Below are positions 17,033 through 24,234 of a stretch of 64,000 nt of DNA, one piece after another (the first letter of the stretch is position 1; each line of letters opens with the position of its first letter). This DNA comes from Streptomyces sulfonofaciens. Lineage in GTDB: Bacteria; Actinomycetota; Actinomycetes; Streptomycetales; Streptomycetaceae. Position numbers and translations under genes: made by a program. The notes beneath the pieces are model-generated. The model saw nothing but the letters and a program-made list of their open reading frames with translations, did no database searches and was not told where the DNA came from. The stretch is from the NCBI RefSeq assembly GCF_014656295.1, contig NZ_BNCD01000008.1, forward strand, positions 248,001-312,000, read 5' to 3'.

Positions 17033-18682
17033 ATGGCAGCGACCACCCACACAGTGACCAACCAGGCTCCGCCGCTGGTCGGATATGACGTATTCGCCGC
17101 GGACCGGGCCCTTCGCGAGGCCGTGGCCCGGCACCTCGATCCCGCGCAGGCCGAGCAGGCGCGCACGGAACTGTCCGTGCTGGGCCGCGCCGCGGGCTCG
17201 GCGCAGGCCAGGGAGTGGGGGGCGCTGGCGAACGAGAACCCGCCGAAGCTGCGCACCCACGACCGCTACGGCCACCGCATCGACGAGGTCGAGTTCCATC
17301 CGGCCTGGCACCGGCTGCTCGCCAAGGGGGTCTCCGCGGGCATGACCGCCGCCTGGACGCGGCCCGGGGGGCACGTCCGCAGGGCCGCGGCGTTCCTGGT
17401 GTGGACGCAGGCCGAGGCGGGGCACGCCTGTCCGCTGTCGATGACGCACGCCGCGGTGCCCGCCCTGCGCGCGGAGCCGGAGCTGGCCGCCGAGTGGGAG
17501 CCGCGGCTGACCGCGATGATCTACGACGAGGGGCTGCGGCCCGCCGCGCAGAAGGCCGGCGTGCTCTTCGGGATGGGCATGACGGAGAAGCAGGGCGGCA
17601 GCGACGTCAGGGCCAACACGACCCGCGCCGAGCCGCTGGCGGCGCAGGGCGAGTACCTGCTGACGGGGCACAAGTGGTTCTGCTCGGCGCCGATGTCGGA
17701 CGGTTTCCTGGTGCTCGGCCAGGCGGCCCCCGCCACCGGGGAGGGCGGCCTGACGTGCTTCCTGGTGCCGCGGGTGCTGCCGGACGGCGAGCGGAACGTG
17801 TTCCGGATCCAGCGTCTGAAGGACAAGCTGGGCAACCGCTCGAACGCCTCGGCCGAGGTCGAGTTCGAGGGGACCTGGGCCCGCCGGGTCGGCGCGGAGG
17901 GCCGCGGGGTGCGCACCATCATCGAGATGGTGGCGGCCACCCGGCTGGACTGCGTGCTGGGTTCCGCGGCGCTGATGCGGCAGGCCGTGGCGCAGGCGGT
18001 GCACCACTGCGCGTACCGGGAGGCGTTCGGCGGCAAACTGATCGACAAGCCGCTGATGCGCAACGTACTGGCCGACCTGGCGCTGGAGTCGGAGGCGGCG
18101 ACGACGCTCGCCCTGCGGCTGGCGGCCGCCTACGACAGCGACGAGCCGCACGAGCGTGCTCTGCTGCGGCTCGCCGTGCCGGTCGCCAAGTACTGGGTGA
18201 CCAAGCGCTGCACGCCGATGGTGGCGGAGGCGCTCGAATGCCTGGGCGGCAACGGCTACGTCGAGGAGTCGGACATGCCGCGGCTGCTGCGCGAGTCGCC
18301 GCTGAACTCGATCTGGGAGGGCGCCGGCAACGTCCAGGCGCTGGACGTGCTGCGGGCGCTGCAACGCGAGCCGGAGGCACTGAACGCCTTCCTGGAGGAG
18401 CTGGGCCGCACCCGCGGCGCGGACCACCGGCTGGACGCCGCCGTCAAGGGCCTGCTGACCGAACTGGCCGACCTGGAGGGCATCGAGGCGCGGGCCCGGC
18501 GGCTCGTGGAGCGGATGGCGCTGGTGCTCCAGGGCTCGCTGCTGGTGCGGTTCGCACCGCCGGAGGTCGCCGACGCGTTCTGCGCGTCCCGGCTGGGCGG
18601 GGACCACGGTGCGGCCTTCGGCACCCTGCCGGGCACCCTGGACCTCGCCCCGGTGGTGGAGCGGGCCCGCCCGGTGGAGTGA
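17033..18682 (+). CDS. aidB: AidB-like acyl-CoA dehydrogenase-fold flavoprotein
   Basis: A 549-residue homologue of E. coli AidB (541 residues), a tetrameric FAD protein of the acyl-CoA dehydrogenase fold that binds DNA and belongs to the Ada adaptive response. Signature segments are MGMTEKQGGSDVRANTTRAE, GHKWFCSAPMSDGFLVL, RLKDKLGNRSNAS, ECLGGNGYVEESDMPRL and NSIWEGAGN. It keeps the AidB-type N-terminal extension (ALANENPPKLRTHDRYGHRIDEVEFHPAWH). ATG at 17033 with no clear ribosome site, so the mRNA may be leaderless. The divergent YihY start is 17 bases away, so each promoter would have to lie inside the other gene. A strong hairpin follows the gene. An Ada-domain regulator is encoded about 10 kb upstream. 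Confidence 0.9.
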   Translation: MAATTHTVTNQAPPLVGYDVFAADRALREAVARHLDPAQAEQARTELSVLGRAAGSAQAREWGALANENPPKLRTHDRYGHRIDEVEFHPAWHRLLAKGVSAGMTAAWTRPGGHVRRAAAFLVWTQAEAGHACPLSMTHAAVPALRAEPELAAEWEPRLTAMIYDEGLRPAAQKAGVLFGMGMTEKQGGSDVRANTTRAEPLAAQGEYLLTGHKWFCSAPMSDGFLVLGQAAPATGEGGLTCFLVPRVLPDGERNVFRIQRLKDKLGNRSNASAEVEFEGTWARRVGAEGRGVRTIIEMVAATRLDCVLGSAALMRQAVAQAVHHCAYREAFGGKLIDKPLMRNVLADLALESEAATTLALRLAAAYDSDEPHERALLRLAVPVAKYWVTKRCTPMVAEALECLGGNGYVEESDMPRLLRESPLNSIWEGAGNVQALDVLRALQREPEALNAFLEELGRTRGADHRLDAAVKGLLTELADLEGIEARARRLVERMALVLQGSLLVRFAPPEVADAFCASRLGGDHGAAFGTLPGTLDLAPVVERARPVE

Positions 18683-19075
18683 GCCGCGGGGGCGGCACGG
18701 CGCCGATCCGGTGCCCGCGGCTCAGGTCGCACGGGGGTGGTGCCGCGCCGACACGGCACCACCCCCGCGTTCGGGCTTCCGCGAGGGTGCCCGACTGCCG
18801 CCGGGGCGGCATGGCGCCAGCTTCATCGACCGCACGGCTGTTCGCCAGGGTTGCGGGGGGTTGCAACGCCTGCCGGTCCGCCGGGGGAGGCGTCCGCCCC
18901 CGGGGCCCGGCCACGGCACGATAGGAGGTGTACCGGCCGTGCGCGCCCGTCCGCTCGCTGTGCGGCGGGGCACCGGCCCGGCCACCGGCTCCGCCGCCGG
19001 GCCCGGCGGCACGGGCACGTCGCCGTACATCCGGCTCGGCCCCCGGGGGGCAGGGGGCGCTATGGGGAGGGCCAA
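18683..19075. other. Intergenic stretch between aidB and the GAF regulator
   Basis: No supported gene. It holds the aidB terminator at 18732-18767 and a wider inverted repeat GAGCCGCGGG/CCCGCGGCTC (18681-18690 and 18714-18723). The remainder presumably carries the promoter of the GAF regulator. The block GGCATGGCGCC and nearby variants of GGCACGGCGCC recur here without forming a clean array. Confidence 0.5.
18732..18767 (+). terminator. Strong hairpin after aidB
   Basis: CGGGGGTGGTGCCG (18732-18745) and CGGCACCACCCCCG (18754-18767) form a perfect 14-pair stem with an eight-base loop, about 50 bases after the aidB stop. Confidence 0.75.
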
Positions 19076-20362
19076 GTGGGGCAGGCACTGCAGATCGATC
19101 CGACCGGGCTCACGGGCCCGGACGCCGGCCGGGCGGCCCGGCTGCTGAAGGAGGCACGGGCCGCGGCGCTCTCCGGCCGGCGCTCGCGGCTGGTGCCGCG
19201 GCCGGTGATCGGTGAGTCCTGGGAGCGCGTGATCGAGCGGGGCGTGGACCCCGACCACGACCACCGGGCGGGGCTGCTGAGTCTGGAGGAACTGGAGGAG
19301 CGCCGCAGGCGCTCACCGCTGGCGGAGGTGCTTCCGGTGCTGCGCGAGGGCCTGCTCTCCGTGGCGGACGCGGCGCAGCACATCATGGCCGTCTGCGACG
19401 CGGAGGGCCGGGTGCTGTGGCGGGAGGGCAGTGCCGCGGTGCTGCGGGTCGCCGACGGGATGGGCCTGGAGGTGGGCTCCGACTGGCGCGAAACCGTCGT
19501 CGGCACCAACGGGCTCGGTACCCCACTGGTGGTGCGCCGTCCGGTGCAGGTGTTCTCCGCCGAGCACTTCGTGCGCACGCTGCACCCCCTGACCTGCGCC
19601 GGGGCCCCGATCACCGATCCGCGGGACGGCAGGCTGCTGGGTGTGGTGGACGTCAGCGGCCCGCTCGACAGCATGCATCCGGTGATGCTGGCGCTGGTCG
19701 GCTCGGTGGCCCAGTTGGCCGAGGCCCGGCTGCGGGAGCGGCACGCGGTGGCGCTGGACCGGCTGCGGGCGGTGGCGGCACCGTTACTGGCCCGTGTCGG
19801 GGGCCGGGCACTGGCCGTGGACAGGCACGGCTGGACGGCCGCGGTGGCGGGCATGGCACCGGTGGACCGCCTGGCGCTGCCCGCGTCCTTCGGGGTGGGG
19901 CGCAGCCGTCTGGCCGCGCTCGGCATGTGCCTGGTGGAGCCGCTGCCCGGTGGCTGGCTGGTGCGGGTGGAGGACGGCCGGGAGCGGACCGGGACCACCC
20001 GGGTGGTGCTGGACCTGCGCGGTCCGCGCTGCTGGTGCGTGACCGTGTCGGGCGGTGCGGGCGAGTGGACGCACGAGCTGAGCCCGCGCCACGCCGAGCT
20101 GCTGTACCTGCTGGCGGCGCACCGCGGCGGGCGCAGCGCCGCGCAACTGGCGCAGGACGTGTTCGGGGACGCGGCCCGCACCGTGACGGTGCGGGCGGAG
20201 GTGTCCCGGATCCGGCGCTATCTGCACTGCCTGCTGGAGCACCGGCCCTACCGGTTCCGGGAGGGCACCGAGGTGGGGCTGCTGCTGCCGGACCGCCCCG
20301 CGGACCTGCTGCCGCACTCGACGGCGCCGGCGGTGCGGCGGGCCCGGGTGGGCGGGGGCTAG
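19076..20362 (+). CDS. GAF-domain transcriptional regulator (AcoR-like N terminus)
   Basis: A 428-residue regulator. The N-terminal RPVIGESWERVIERGVDPDH motif is that of AcoR/GAF-type actinobacterial regulators. A GAF-like sensory domain spans about 85-235 (HIMAVCDAEGRVLWREGS; GTNGLGTPLVVRRPVQVFSAEHF; TCAGAPITDPRDGRLLGVVDVSG). The C terminus (about 335-405) contains ELSPRHAELLYLLAAHRGG and AQDVFGDAARTVTVRAEVSRIRRYL, a winged-helix-like DNA-binding segment. No sigma-54 activation domain is present. The signal is unknown. GTG at 19076 is used because GGGGAGGG lies upstream and the protein then starts GQALQIDPTG. It stands between aidB and the sulfur operon and has no obvious target. Confidence 0.8.
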   Translation: MGQALQIDPTGLTGPDAGRAARLLKEARAAALSGRRSRLVPRPVIGESWERVIERGVDPDHDHRAGLLSLEELEERRRRSPLAEVLPVLREGLLSVADAAQHIMAVCDAEGRVLWREGSAAVLRVADGMGLEVGSDWRETVVGTNGLGTPLVVRRPVQVFSAEHFVRTLHPLTCAGAPITDPRDGRLLGVVDVSGPLDSMHPVMLALVGSVAQLAEARLRERHAVALDRLRAVAAPLLARVGGRALAVDRHGWTAAVAGMAPVDRLALPASFGVGRSRLAALGMCLVEPLPGGWLVRVEDGRERTGTTRVVLDLRGPRCWCVTVSGGAGEWTHELSPRHAELLYLLAAHRGGRSAAQLAQDVFGDAARTVTVRAEVSRIRRYLHCLLEHRPYRFREGTEVGLLLPDRPADLLPHSTAPAVRRARVGGG

Positions 20363-20533
20363 GATCCGGCCATCCGCGCGGGGCCGGCCGGCGGGCGCTG
20401 GATCGCCCGCGCTGGATCGCCCCGCGCCACTGCCCGCCCCCACTGCCCACCGCCCGCACCCACCGCCGCGCTCCCTGCGCGTACGCCCGGGGCACATGCC
20501 CCCGGCCCGCTCCGCCCCGGCACCGGCCCGGAT

Positions 20534-20562
20534 ATGACAGCGACCGATCAACGTATTAGGGT
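20534..20562 (+). promoter_or_regulatory. Promoter of the sulfur assimilation operon
   Basis: ATGACA and TAGGGT are separated by 17 bases, matching the vegetative -35 (one mismatch to TTGACA) and the Streptomyces TAGRRT -10. Transcription would start near 20569, about 63 bases before the leader peptide. The inverted repeat GTCCAC...GTGGAC at 20576-20600 would lie just after the start site and is a possible operator. Confidence 0.6.
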
Positions 20563-20575
20563 GTGAGACAAGAGT

Positions 20576-20600
20576 GTCCACATCTCGGACTTAGGTGGAC
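20576..20600. promoter_or_regulatory. Inverted repeat at the start of the sir leader RNA
   Basis: GTCCAC (20576-20581) and GTGGAC (20595-20600), 13 bases apart, lie just downstream of the predicted transcription start. Six-base arms are short for this base composition, so this is only a candidate site for a sulfur-responsive regulator. Confidence 0.3.
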
Positions 20601-20631
20601 TGCCCCGAGATCTCCGTGACACGCTTCCCTC

Positions 20632-20715
20632 ATGTCTGGAGCTGGAATTGTCTTGGTGAGCCGGCGGCACGTCGACCACGGCCGCATGTCCAGCGCCATC
20701 TGTCCGGCGGGCTGA
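20632..20715 (+). CDS. Cysteine-codon leader peptide of the sulfur operon
   Basis: A 27-codon ORF encoding a peptide that begins MSGAGIVLVSRRHVD and ends MSSAICPAG. From memory it resembles the short putative leader peptides with an LVSRRHVD motif annotated before sulfur genes in other streptomycetes. Its only Cys codon, TGT at 20701-20703, is codon 24 and is followed immediately by the 5' arm of an intrinsic terminator (20704-20737). The stop codon TGA at 20713-20715 lies at the inner end of that arm. A ribosome held at the Cys codon would cover the arm and block the hairpin. The ORF lies 153 bases before sulfite reductase. No strong ribosome site precedes the ATG. Confidence 0.8.
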   Translation: MSGAGIVLVSRRHVDHGRMSSAICPAG

Positions 20716-20737
20716 CAGTCACAGCACCGCCGGTTTT
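20704..20737 (+). terminator. Attenuator hairpin overlapping the leader peptide
   Basis: CCGGCGGGCTG (20704-20714) pairs with CAGC-A-CCGCCGG (20722-20733): 11 pairs with one bulged A, loop ACAGTCA, followed by TTTT (20734-20737). This is the clearest factor-independent terminator in the window and lies between the promoter and sulfite reductase, so it must be bypassed for operon expression. It starts at the base after the Cys codon of the leader peptide. Confidence 0.75.
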
Positions 20738-20868
20738 CCCGTGTCCCCGCGGCACCCTCTGTTTTCCTGAGACCACTGCGCAGCGCCGCGCCCGTATGCC
20801 CGCATCTGTCTGCACGTGCCCGTATGCGCAGGTCAGAGCCGCCTGCCTGTCCCGAAGGACGTACCACC

Positions 20869-22566
20869 ATGGCTGCCACCCCACGCAAGCCCGCCGCTGC
20901 CACACCGCGCCGCAAGGCGGGCCGCCATCGTGGCGAGGGCCAGTGGGCCAAGGGCCACTTCACGCCGCTCAACGCCAACGAGCAGTCCAAGAAGGACGAC
21001 GACGGTCTCAACGTGCGGACGCGCATTGAGACGATCTACTCCAAGGCGGGCTTCGACTCCATAGACGGGGCCGACCTGCGCGGACGCATGCGCTGGTGGG
21101 GCCTCTACACGCAGCGCAAGCCCGGGATCGAGGGCGGCAAGACGGCCATCCTGGAGCCCGAGGAGCTGGACGACCGCTACTTCATGTTGCGGGTCCGCAT
21201 CGACGGCGGCCGGCTGACCACCGGGCAGCTTCGGATCATCGGCGAGATATCCGCGGAGTTCGCCCGGGGCACGGCCGACATCACCGACCGGCAGAACATC
21301 CAGCTCCACTGGATCCGCATCGAGGACGTCCCGGAGATCTGGCGGCGCCTGGAGTCCGTGGGCCTGTCCACCACCGAGGCATGCGGCGACGTGCCCCGGG
21401 TCATCCTCGGCTCACCGGTCGCGGGCATCGCCGAGGACGAGATCATCGACGGCACTCCGGCCATCGAGGAGATCCACCGCCGGGTGATCGGCAACCCGGC
21501 CTACTCGAACCTGCCGCGCAAGTTCAAGACGGCGGTCTCCGGCTCGCCGCTGCTGGACGTCGCCCACGAGATCAACGACGTCGCGTTCATCGGCGTCGAG
21601 CACCCCGAGCACGGCCCCGGTTTCGACGTCTGGGTCGGTGGCGGCCTGTCCACCAACCCCATGATCGGGCAGCGGCTCGGCGCCTGGGTCCCGCTGGACG
21701 AGGTCGCCGACGTCCACGAGGCGGTCGTCTCGGTCTTCCGCGACTACGGCTACCGGCGCCTGCGCACCCGCGCCCGTCTGAAGTTCCTCGTCGCCGACTG
21801 GGGCGTGGAGCAGTTCCGGCAGGTCCTGGAGGACGAGTACCTGCGGCGGCGGCTGGTCGACGGCCCCGCGCCCGAGCAGCCCGTGGCGCGCTGGCGCGAC
21901 CACGTGGGCGTGCACCGCCAGAAGGACGGCCGCTTCTACGTCGGCTTCGCCCCGCGGGTCGGCCGGGTCGACGGCACCCTGCTGACCAAGATCGCCGAAC
22001 TGGCCGAGGCACACGGCTCGGGCCGGGTGCGCACCACCGCCGAGCAGAAGATGCTGGTGCTCGATGTCACCGAGGACCGCGTCGACTCGCTGGTGGAGGG
22101 CCTGGAGGTACTGGACCTGACGGTTCGCCCCTCGACGTTCAGGCGCGGCACCATGGCCTGCACCGGCATCGAGTTCTGCAAGCTGGCGATCGTCGAGACC
22201 AAGGCGCGCGGCGCACAGCTCGTCGACGAGCTGGAGCAGCGCCTGCCGGACTTCGACGAGCCCATCACCATCAACCTCAACGGCTGCCCCAACGCCTGCG
22301 CCCGCATCCAGGTCGCCGACATCGGCCTCAAGGGCCAGCTCGTGCTCGACGAGAACGGCGAGCAGGTGGAGGGCTACCAGGTGCACCTGGGCGGTGCGCT
22401 CGGGCTCGAGGCCGGCTTCGGCCGCAAGGTGCGCGGACTCAAGGTGACCTCCAGGGAACTGCCCGACTACATCGAGCGCGTCCTGCGCCGCTTCCAGGCG
22501 GAGCGCAACGAGGGCGAGCGGTTCGCCACCTGGGCGGCACGCGCCGACGAGGAGGCCCTGTCGTGA
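20869..22566 (+). CDS. sir: Assimilatory sulfite (nitrite/sulfite) reductase
   Basis: A 565-residue sirohaem/4Fe-4S reductase that reduces sulfite to sulfide with six electrons, probably from ferredoxin. Two half-repeats are each made of a ferrodoxin-like domain and a sirohaem-binding domain. Cluster ligands are Cys431 and Cys437 (ACTGIEFC, CX5C) and Cys473 and Cys477 (NGCPNAC, CX3C). Sirohaem-contact arginines are visible in TDRQNIQLHWIR and the RTTAEQKM region. The basic start (ATPRKPAAATPRRKAGRHRGEGQWAKGHFTPLN) is normal for actinobacterial Sir. ATG at 20869, nine bases after GAAGGA. First enzyme gene of the operon; its stop overlaps the next GTG. Context with cysHCDN and a sirohydrochlorin chelatase supports sulfite over nitrite as substrate. 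Confidence 0.95.
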   Translation: MAATPRKPAAATPRRKAGRHRGEGQWAKGHFTPLNANEQSKKDDDGLNVRTRIETIYSKAGFDSIDGADLRGRMRWWGLYTQRKPGIEGGKTAILEPEELDDRYFMLRVRIDGGRLTTGQLRIIGEISAEFARGTADITDRQNIQLHWIRIEDVPEIWRRLESVGLSTTEACGDVPRVILGSPVAGIAEDEIIDGTPAIEEIHRRVIGNPAYSNLPRKFKTAVSGSPLLDVAHEINDVAFIGVEHPEHGPGFDVWVGGGLSTNPMIGQRLGAWVPLDEVADVHEAVVSVFRDYGYRRLRTRARLKFLVADWGVEQFRQVLEDEYLRRRLVDGPAPEQPVARWRDHVGVHRQKDGRFYVGFAPRVGRVDGTLLTKIAELAEAHGSGRVRTTAEQKMLVLDVTEDRVDSLVEGLEVLDLTVRPSTFRRGTMACTGIEFCKLAIVETKARGAQLVDELEQRLPDFDEPITINLNGCPNACARIQVADIGLKGQLVLDENGEQVEGYQVHLGGALGLEAGFGRKVRGLKVTSRELPDYIERVLRRFQAERNEGERFATWAARADEEALS

Positions 22567-22715
22567 GCGGCGCGGCCCCCGGCCCCGGCCACAGAGGGCT
22601 GCGCCCCGACCGCGTCCCGCTCACGGCCTGCGCCGCACAGCCGGGCGAGGACGCCGCGCACCCGGGCACCGCACGTACCCGAGGCACCAGCGCACGCCCC
22701 GGAGGCGCCGCATGA
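22563..22715 (+). CDS. Possible 50-residue coupled ORF between sir and the zinc-ribbon gene
   Basis: GTG at 22563 overlaps the sir stop (GTGA), and the TGA at 22713-22715 overlaps the ATG of the next gene (ATGA), so the frame is coupled on both sides. The product would be a 50-residue Pro/Gly/Ala/Arg-rich peptide with one Cys (TACAAQ) and no recognisable domain. It could simply be a linker kept open by chance; third-position GC is high, but so is that of the other frames here. Confidence 0.3.
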   Translation: MSGAAPGPGHRGLRPDRVPLTACAAQPGEDAAHPGTARTRGTSARPGGAA

Positions 22716-22894
22716 GTGAGCGTGCCGCCCCCTTCTACTGCCCGTACTGCGGTGACGAGGACCTGCGCCCCAGTGAGCAGGGACACGGTGGCGCCTGGGA
22801 ATGCGCGGCCTGCAATCGAGCCTTCCAACTGAAGTTCCTCGGGTTGCTGACCCGTGGACTTCAGCGCGACACGAGCGGAAGGAACGGAACATGA
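22712..22894 (+). CDS. Small zinc-ribbon protein of the sulfur operon
   Basis: A 60-residue protein with two CxxC knuckles, CPYC at residues 10-13 and CAAC near 32-35, separated by an acidic loop (GDEDLRPSEQGHGGAWE), then FQLKFLGLL and a basic tail. This is a rubredoxin- or zinc-ribbon-like layout. From memory a similar small gene occurs at this position in other streptomycete sulfur operons. Its start overlaps the preceding frame and its stop overlaps the cysH ATG (ATGA), so it is translated with the sulfur enzymes. It might be a zinc- or iron-binding partner of Sir or CysH, for example an electron carrier or cluster-assembly aid. No function is established. Confidence 0.8.
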   Translation: MSERAAPFYCPYCGDEDLRPSEQGHGGAWECAACNRAFQLKFLGLLTRGLQRDTSGRNGT

Positions 22895-23604
22895 CCACGG
22901 TCTCCGCCCAGGGGCGGGCCACTTCGGAGCTCAGGGAACTGGCGGAGCGGGCCGGACGCGACCTCGAAGGTGCCTCCGCCGCGGAGATCCTCGACTGGGC
23001 CGCCGGCACCTTCGGCAGGCGCCTGTGCGTGACGTCCTCGATGGAGGACTCGGTGGTCGCCCACCTCGCCTCCCGGGCGCTGCCGGGCATCGACGTCATC
23101 TTCCTGGACACCGGCTACCACTTCCCCGAGACCATCGGGACCCGGGACGCCGTCGCCGCCGTCCTCGACGTCAACGTCATCACGCTCACGCCCCGTCAGA
23201 CGGTGGCCGAACAGGACGCCAGGTACGGACCGGGGCTGCACGACCGCGACCCCGATCTGTGCTGCCGGCTGCGCAAGGTGCAGCCGCTGGACGAGGGCCT
23301 TGCGGGGTATGACGCCTGGGTGACCGGCCTGCGCCGCGACGAGTCGCCGACCAGGGCGGGCACACCCGTCGTGGCCTGGGACGAGAAGCGGGAGAAGGTC
23401 AAGGTCTCCCCCATCGCCCGCTGGACGCAGGAGGATGTGGATGCGTACGTCGAGGAGCACGGTATGCTCACCAACCCGCTGCTGATGGACGGATACGGCT
23501 CCATCGGCTGCGCGCCCTGCACCCGGCGGTTGCTGGAGGGTGAGGACGCCAGGGCCGGCCGCTGGGGAGGCCGCGCCAAGACCGAGTGCGGGTTGCACGG
23601 ATGA
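22891..23604 (+). CDS. cysH: Adenylyl-sulfate (APS) reductase, CysH
   Basis: A 237-residue PAPS/APS reductase of the PP-loop ATPase superfamily. It reduces adenosine-5'-phosphosulfate (or PAPS) to sulfite with thioredoxin. The CC pair in PDLCCRLRKV and the CxxC in SIGCAPCTR are the four 4Fe-4S ligands that mark the cluster-containing APS-type enzymes, and the catalytic Cys is in the C-terminal TECGLHG. LDTGYHFPET and GLRRDESPTRA are substrate loops. ATG at 22891 overlaps the zinc-ribbon stop, and its own stop overlaps the cysC ATG. The presence of cysC downstream raises the question of whether the substrate is APS or PAPS; the Cys pattern favours APS. Confidence 0.94.
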   Translation: MTTVSAQGRATSELRELAERAGRDLEGASAAEILDWAAGTFGRRLCVTSSMEDSVVAHLASRALPGIDVIFLDTGYHFPETIGTRDAVAAVLDVNVITLTPRQTVAEQDARYGPGLHDRDPDLCCRLRKVQPLDEGLAGYDAWVTGLRRDESPTRAGTPVVAWDEKREKVKVSPIARWTQEDVDAYVEEHGMLTNPLLMDGYGSIGCAPCTRRLLEGEDARAGRWGGRAKTECGLHG

Positions 23605-24170
23605 GCCAGGACTCTCACGAACCCAGGGGGAAGCACGTGACCGGAGCCACCGTCTGGCTCACGGGTCTGCCGAGTGCGGGCAAGACCACCATCGCCCACG
23701 AACTCGCCGGGCGGCTGCGCGGCGACGGGCACCGCGTGGAGGTGCTGGACGGCGACGAGGTGCGCGAGTTCCTCTCCGCGGGCCTCGGTTTCAGCCGCGA
23801 GGACCGGCACACCAACGTCCAGCGCATCGGCTTCGTCGCGGAGCTGCTCGCCAGCAACGGCGTCACGGTGCTGGTGCCGGTGATCGCACCGTACACCGAC
23901 AGCCGCGAGGCGGTGCGCAAGCGCCACCAGACCCAGGGCACACCGTATGTGGAGGTACACGTCGCCACTCCGGTGGAGGTGTGCTCCGTACGTGATGTGA
24001 AGGGACTCTACGCCAAGCAGGCGGCGGGCGAGATCGCCGGCCTGACCGGTGTCGACGACCCGTACGAGGAGCCCGAGGCGCCCGACCTGCGCATCGAGTC
24101 CCAGCACCAGACCGTTCAGGAATCGGCGTCGGCGCTGTACGCGCTGCTCATAGAGAAGGGCCTGCTGTGA
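23601..24170 (+). CDS. cysC: Adenylyl-sulfate kinase, CysC
   Basis: A P-loop kinase that phosphorylates APS to PAPS. The Walker A motif GLPSAGKTT lies near the N terminus, with DGDEVREFLSAGLGFSREDR, the NVQRIGFVAELL helix and the KGLYAKQAAGEI lid following. Length is normal for a stand-alone CysC. The ATG at 23601 overlaps the cysH stop (ATGA) and gives 189 residues. A GTG at 23637, preceded by AGGGGGAAGCAC, would give 177 residues and a start (TGATVWLTGLPS) closer to other CysC proteins; this alternative is quite likely. PAPS could serve sulfotransferases or the reductive path. Followed after 64 bases by cysD. Confidence 0.92.
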   Translation: MSQDSHEPRGKHVTGATVWLTGLPSAGKTTIAHELAGRLRGDGHRVEVLDGDEVREFLSAGLGFSREDRHTNVQRIGFVAELLASNGVTVLVPVIAPYTDSREAVRKRHQTQGTPYVEVHVATPVEVCSVRDVKGLYAKQAAGEIAGLTGVDDPYEEPEAPDLRIESQHQTVQESASALYALLIEKGLL

Positions 24171-24234
24171 GCGGTGCACGCGCACGCGCGGCCGCTCAGC
24201 GGCAGGCCACGACGGCGAGCGAGAGGGGTGTGGC

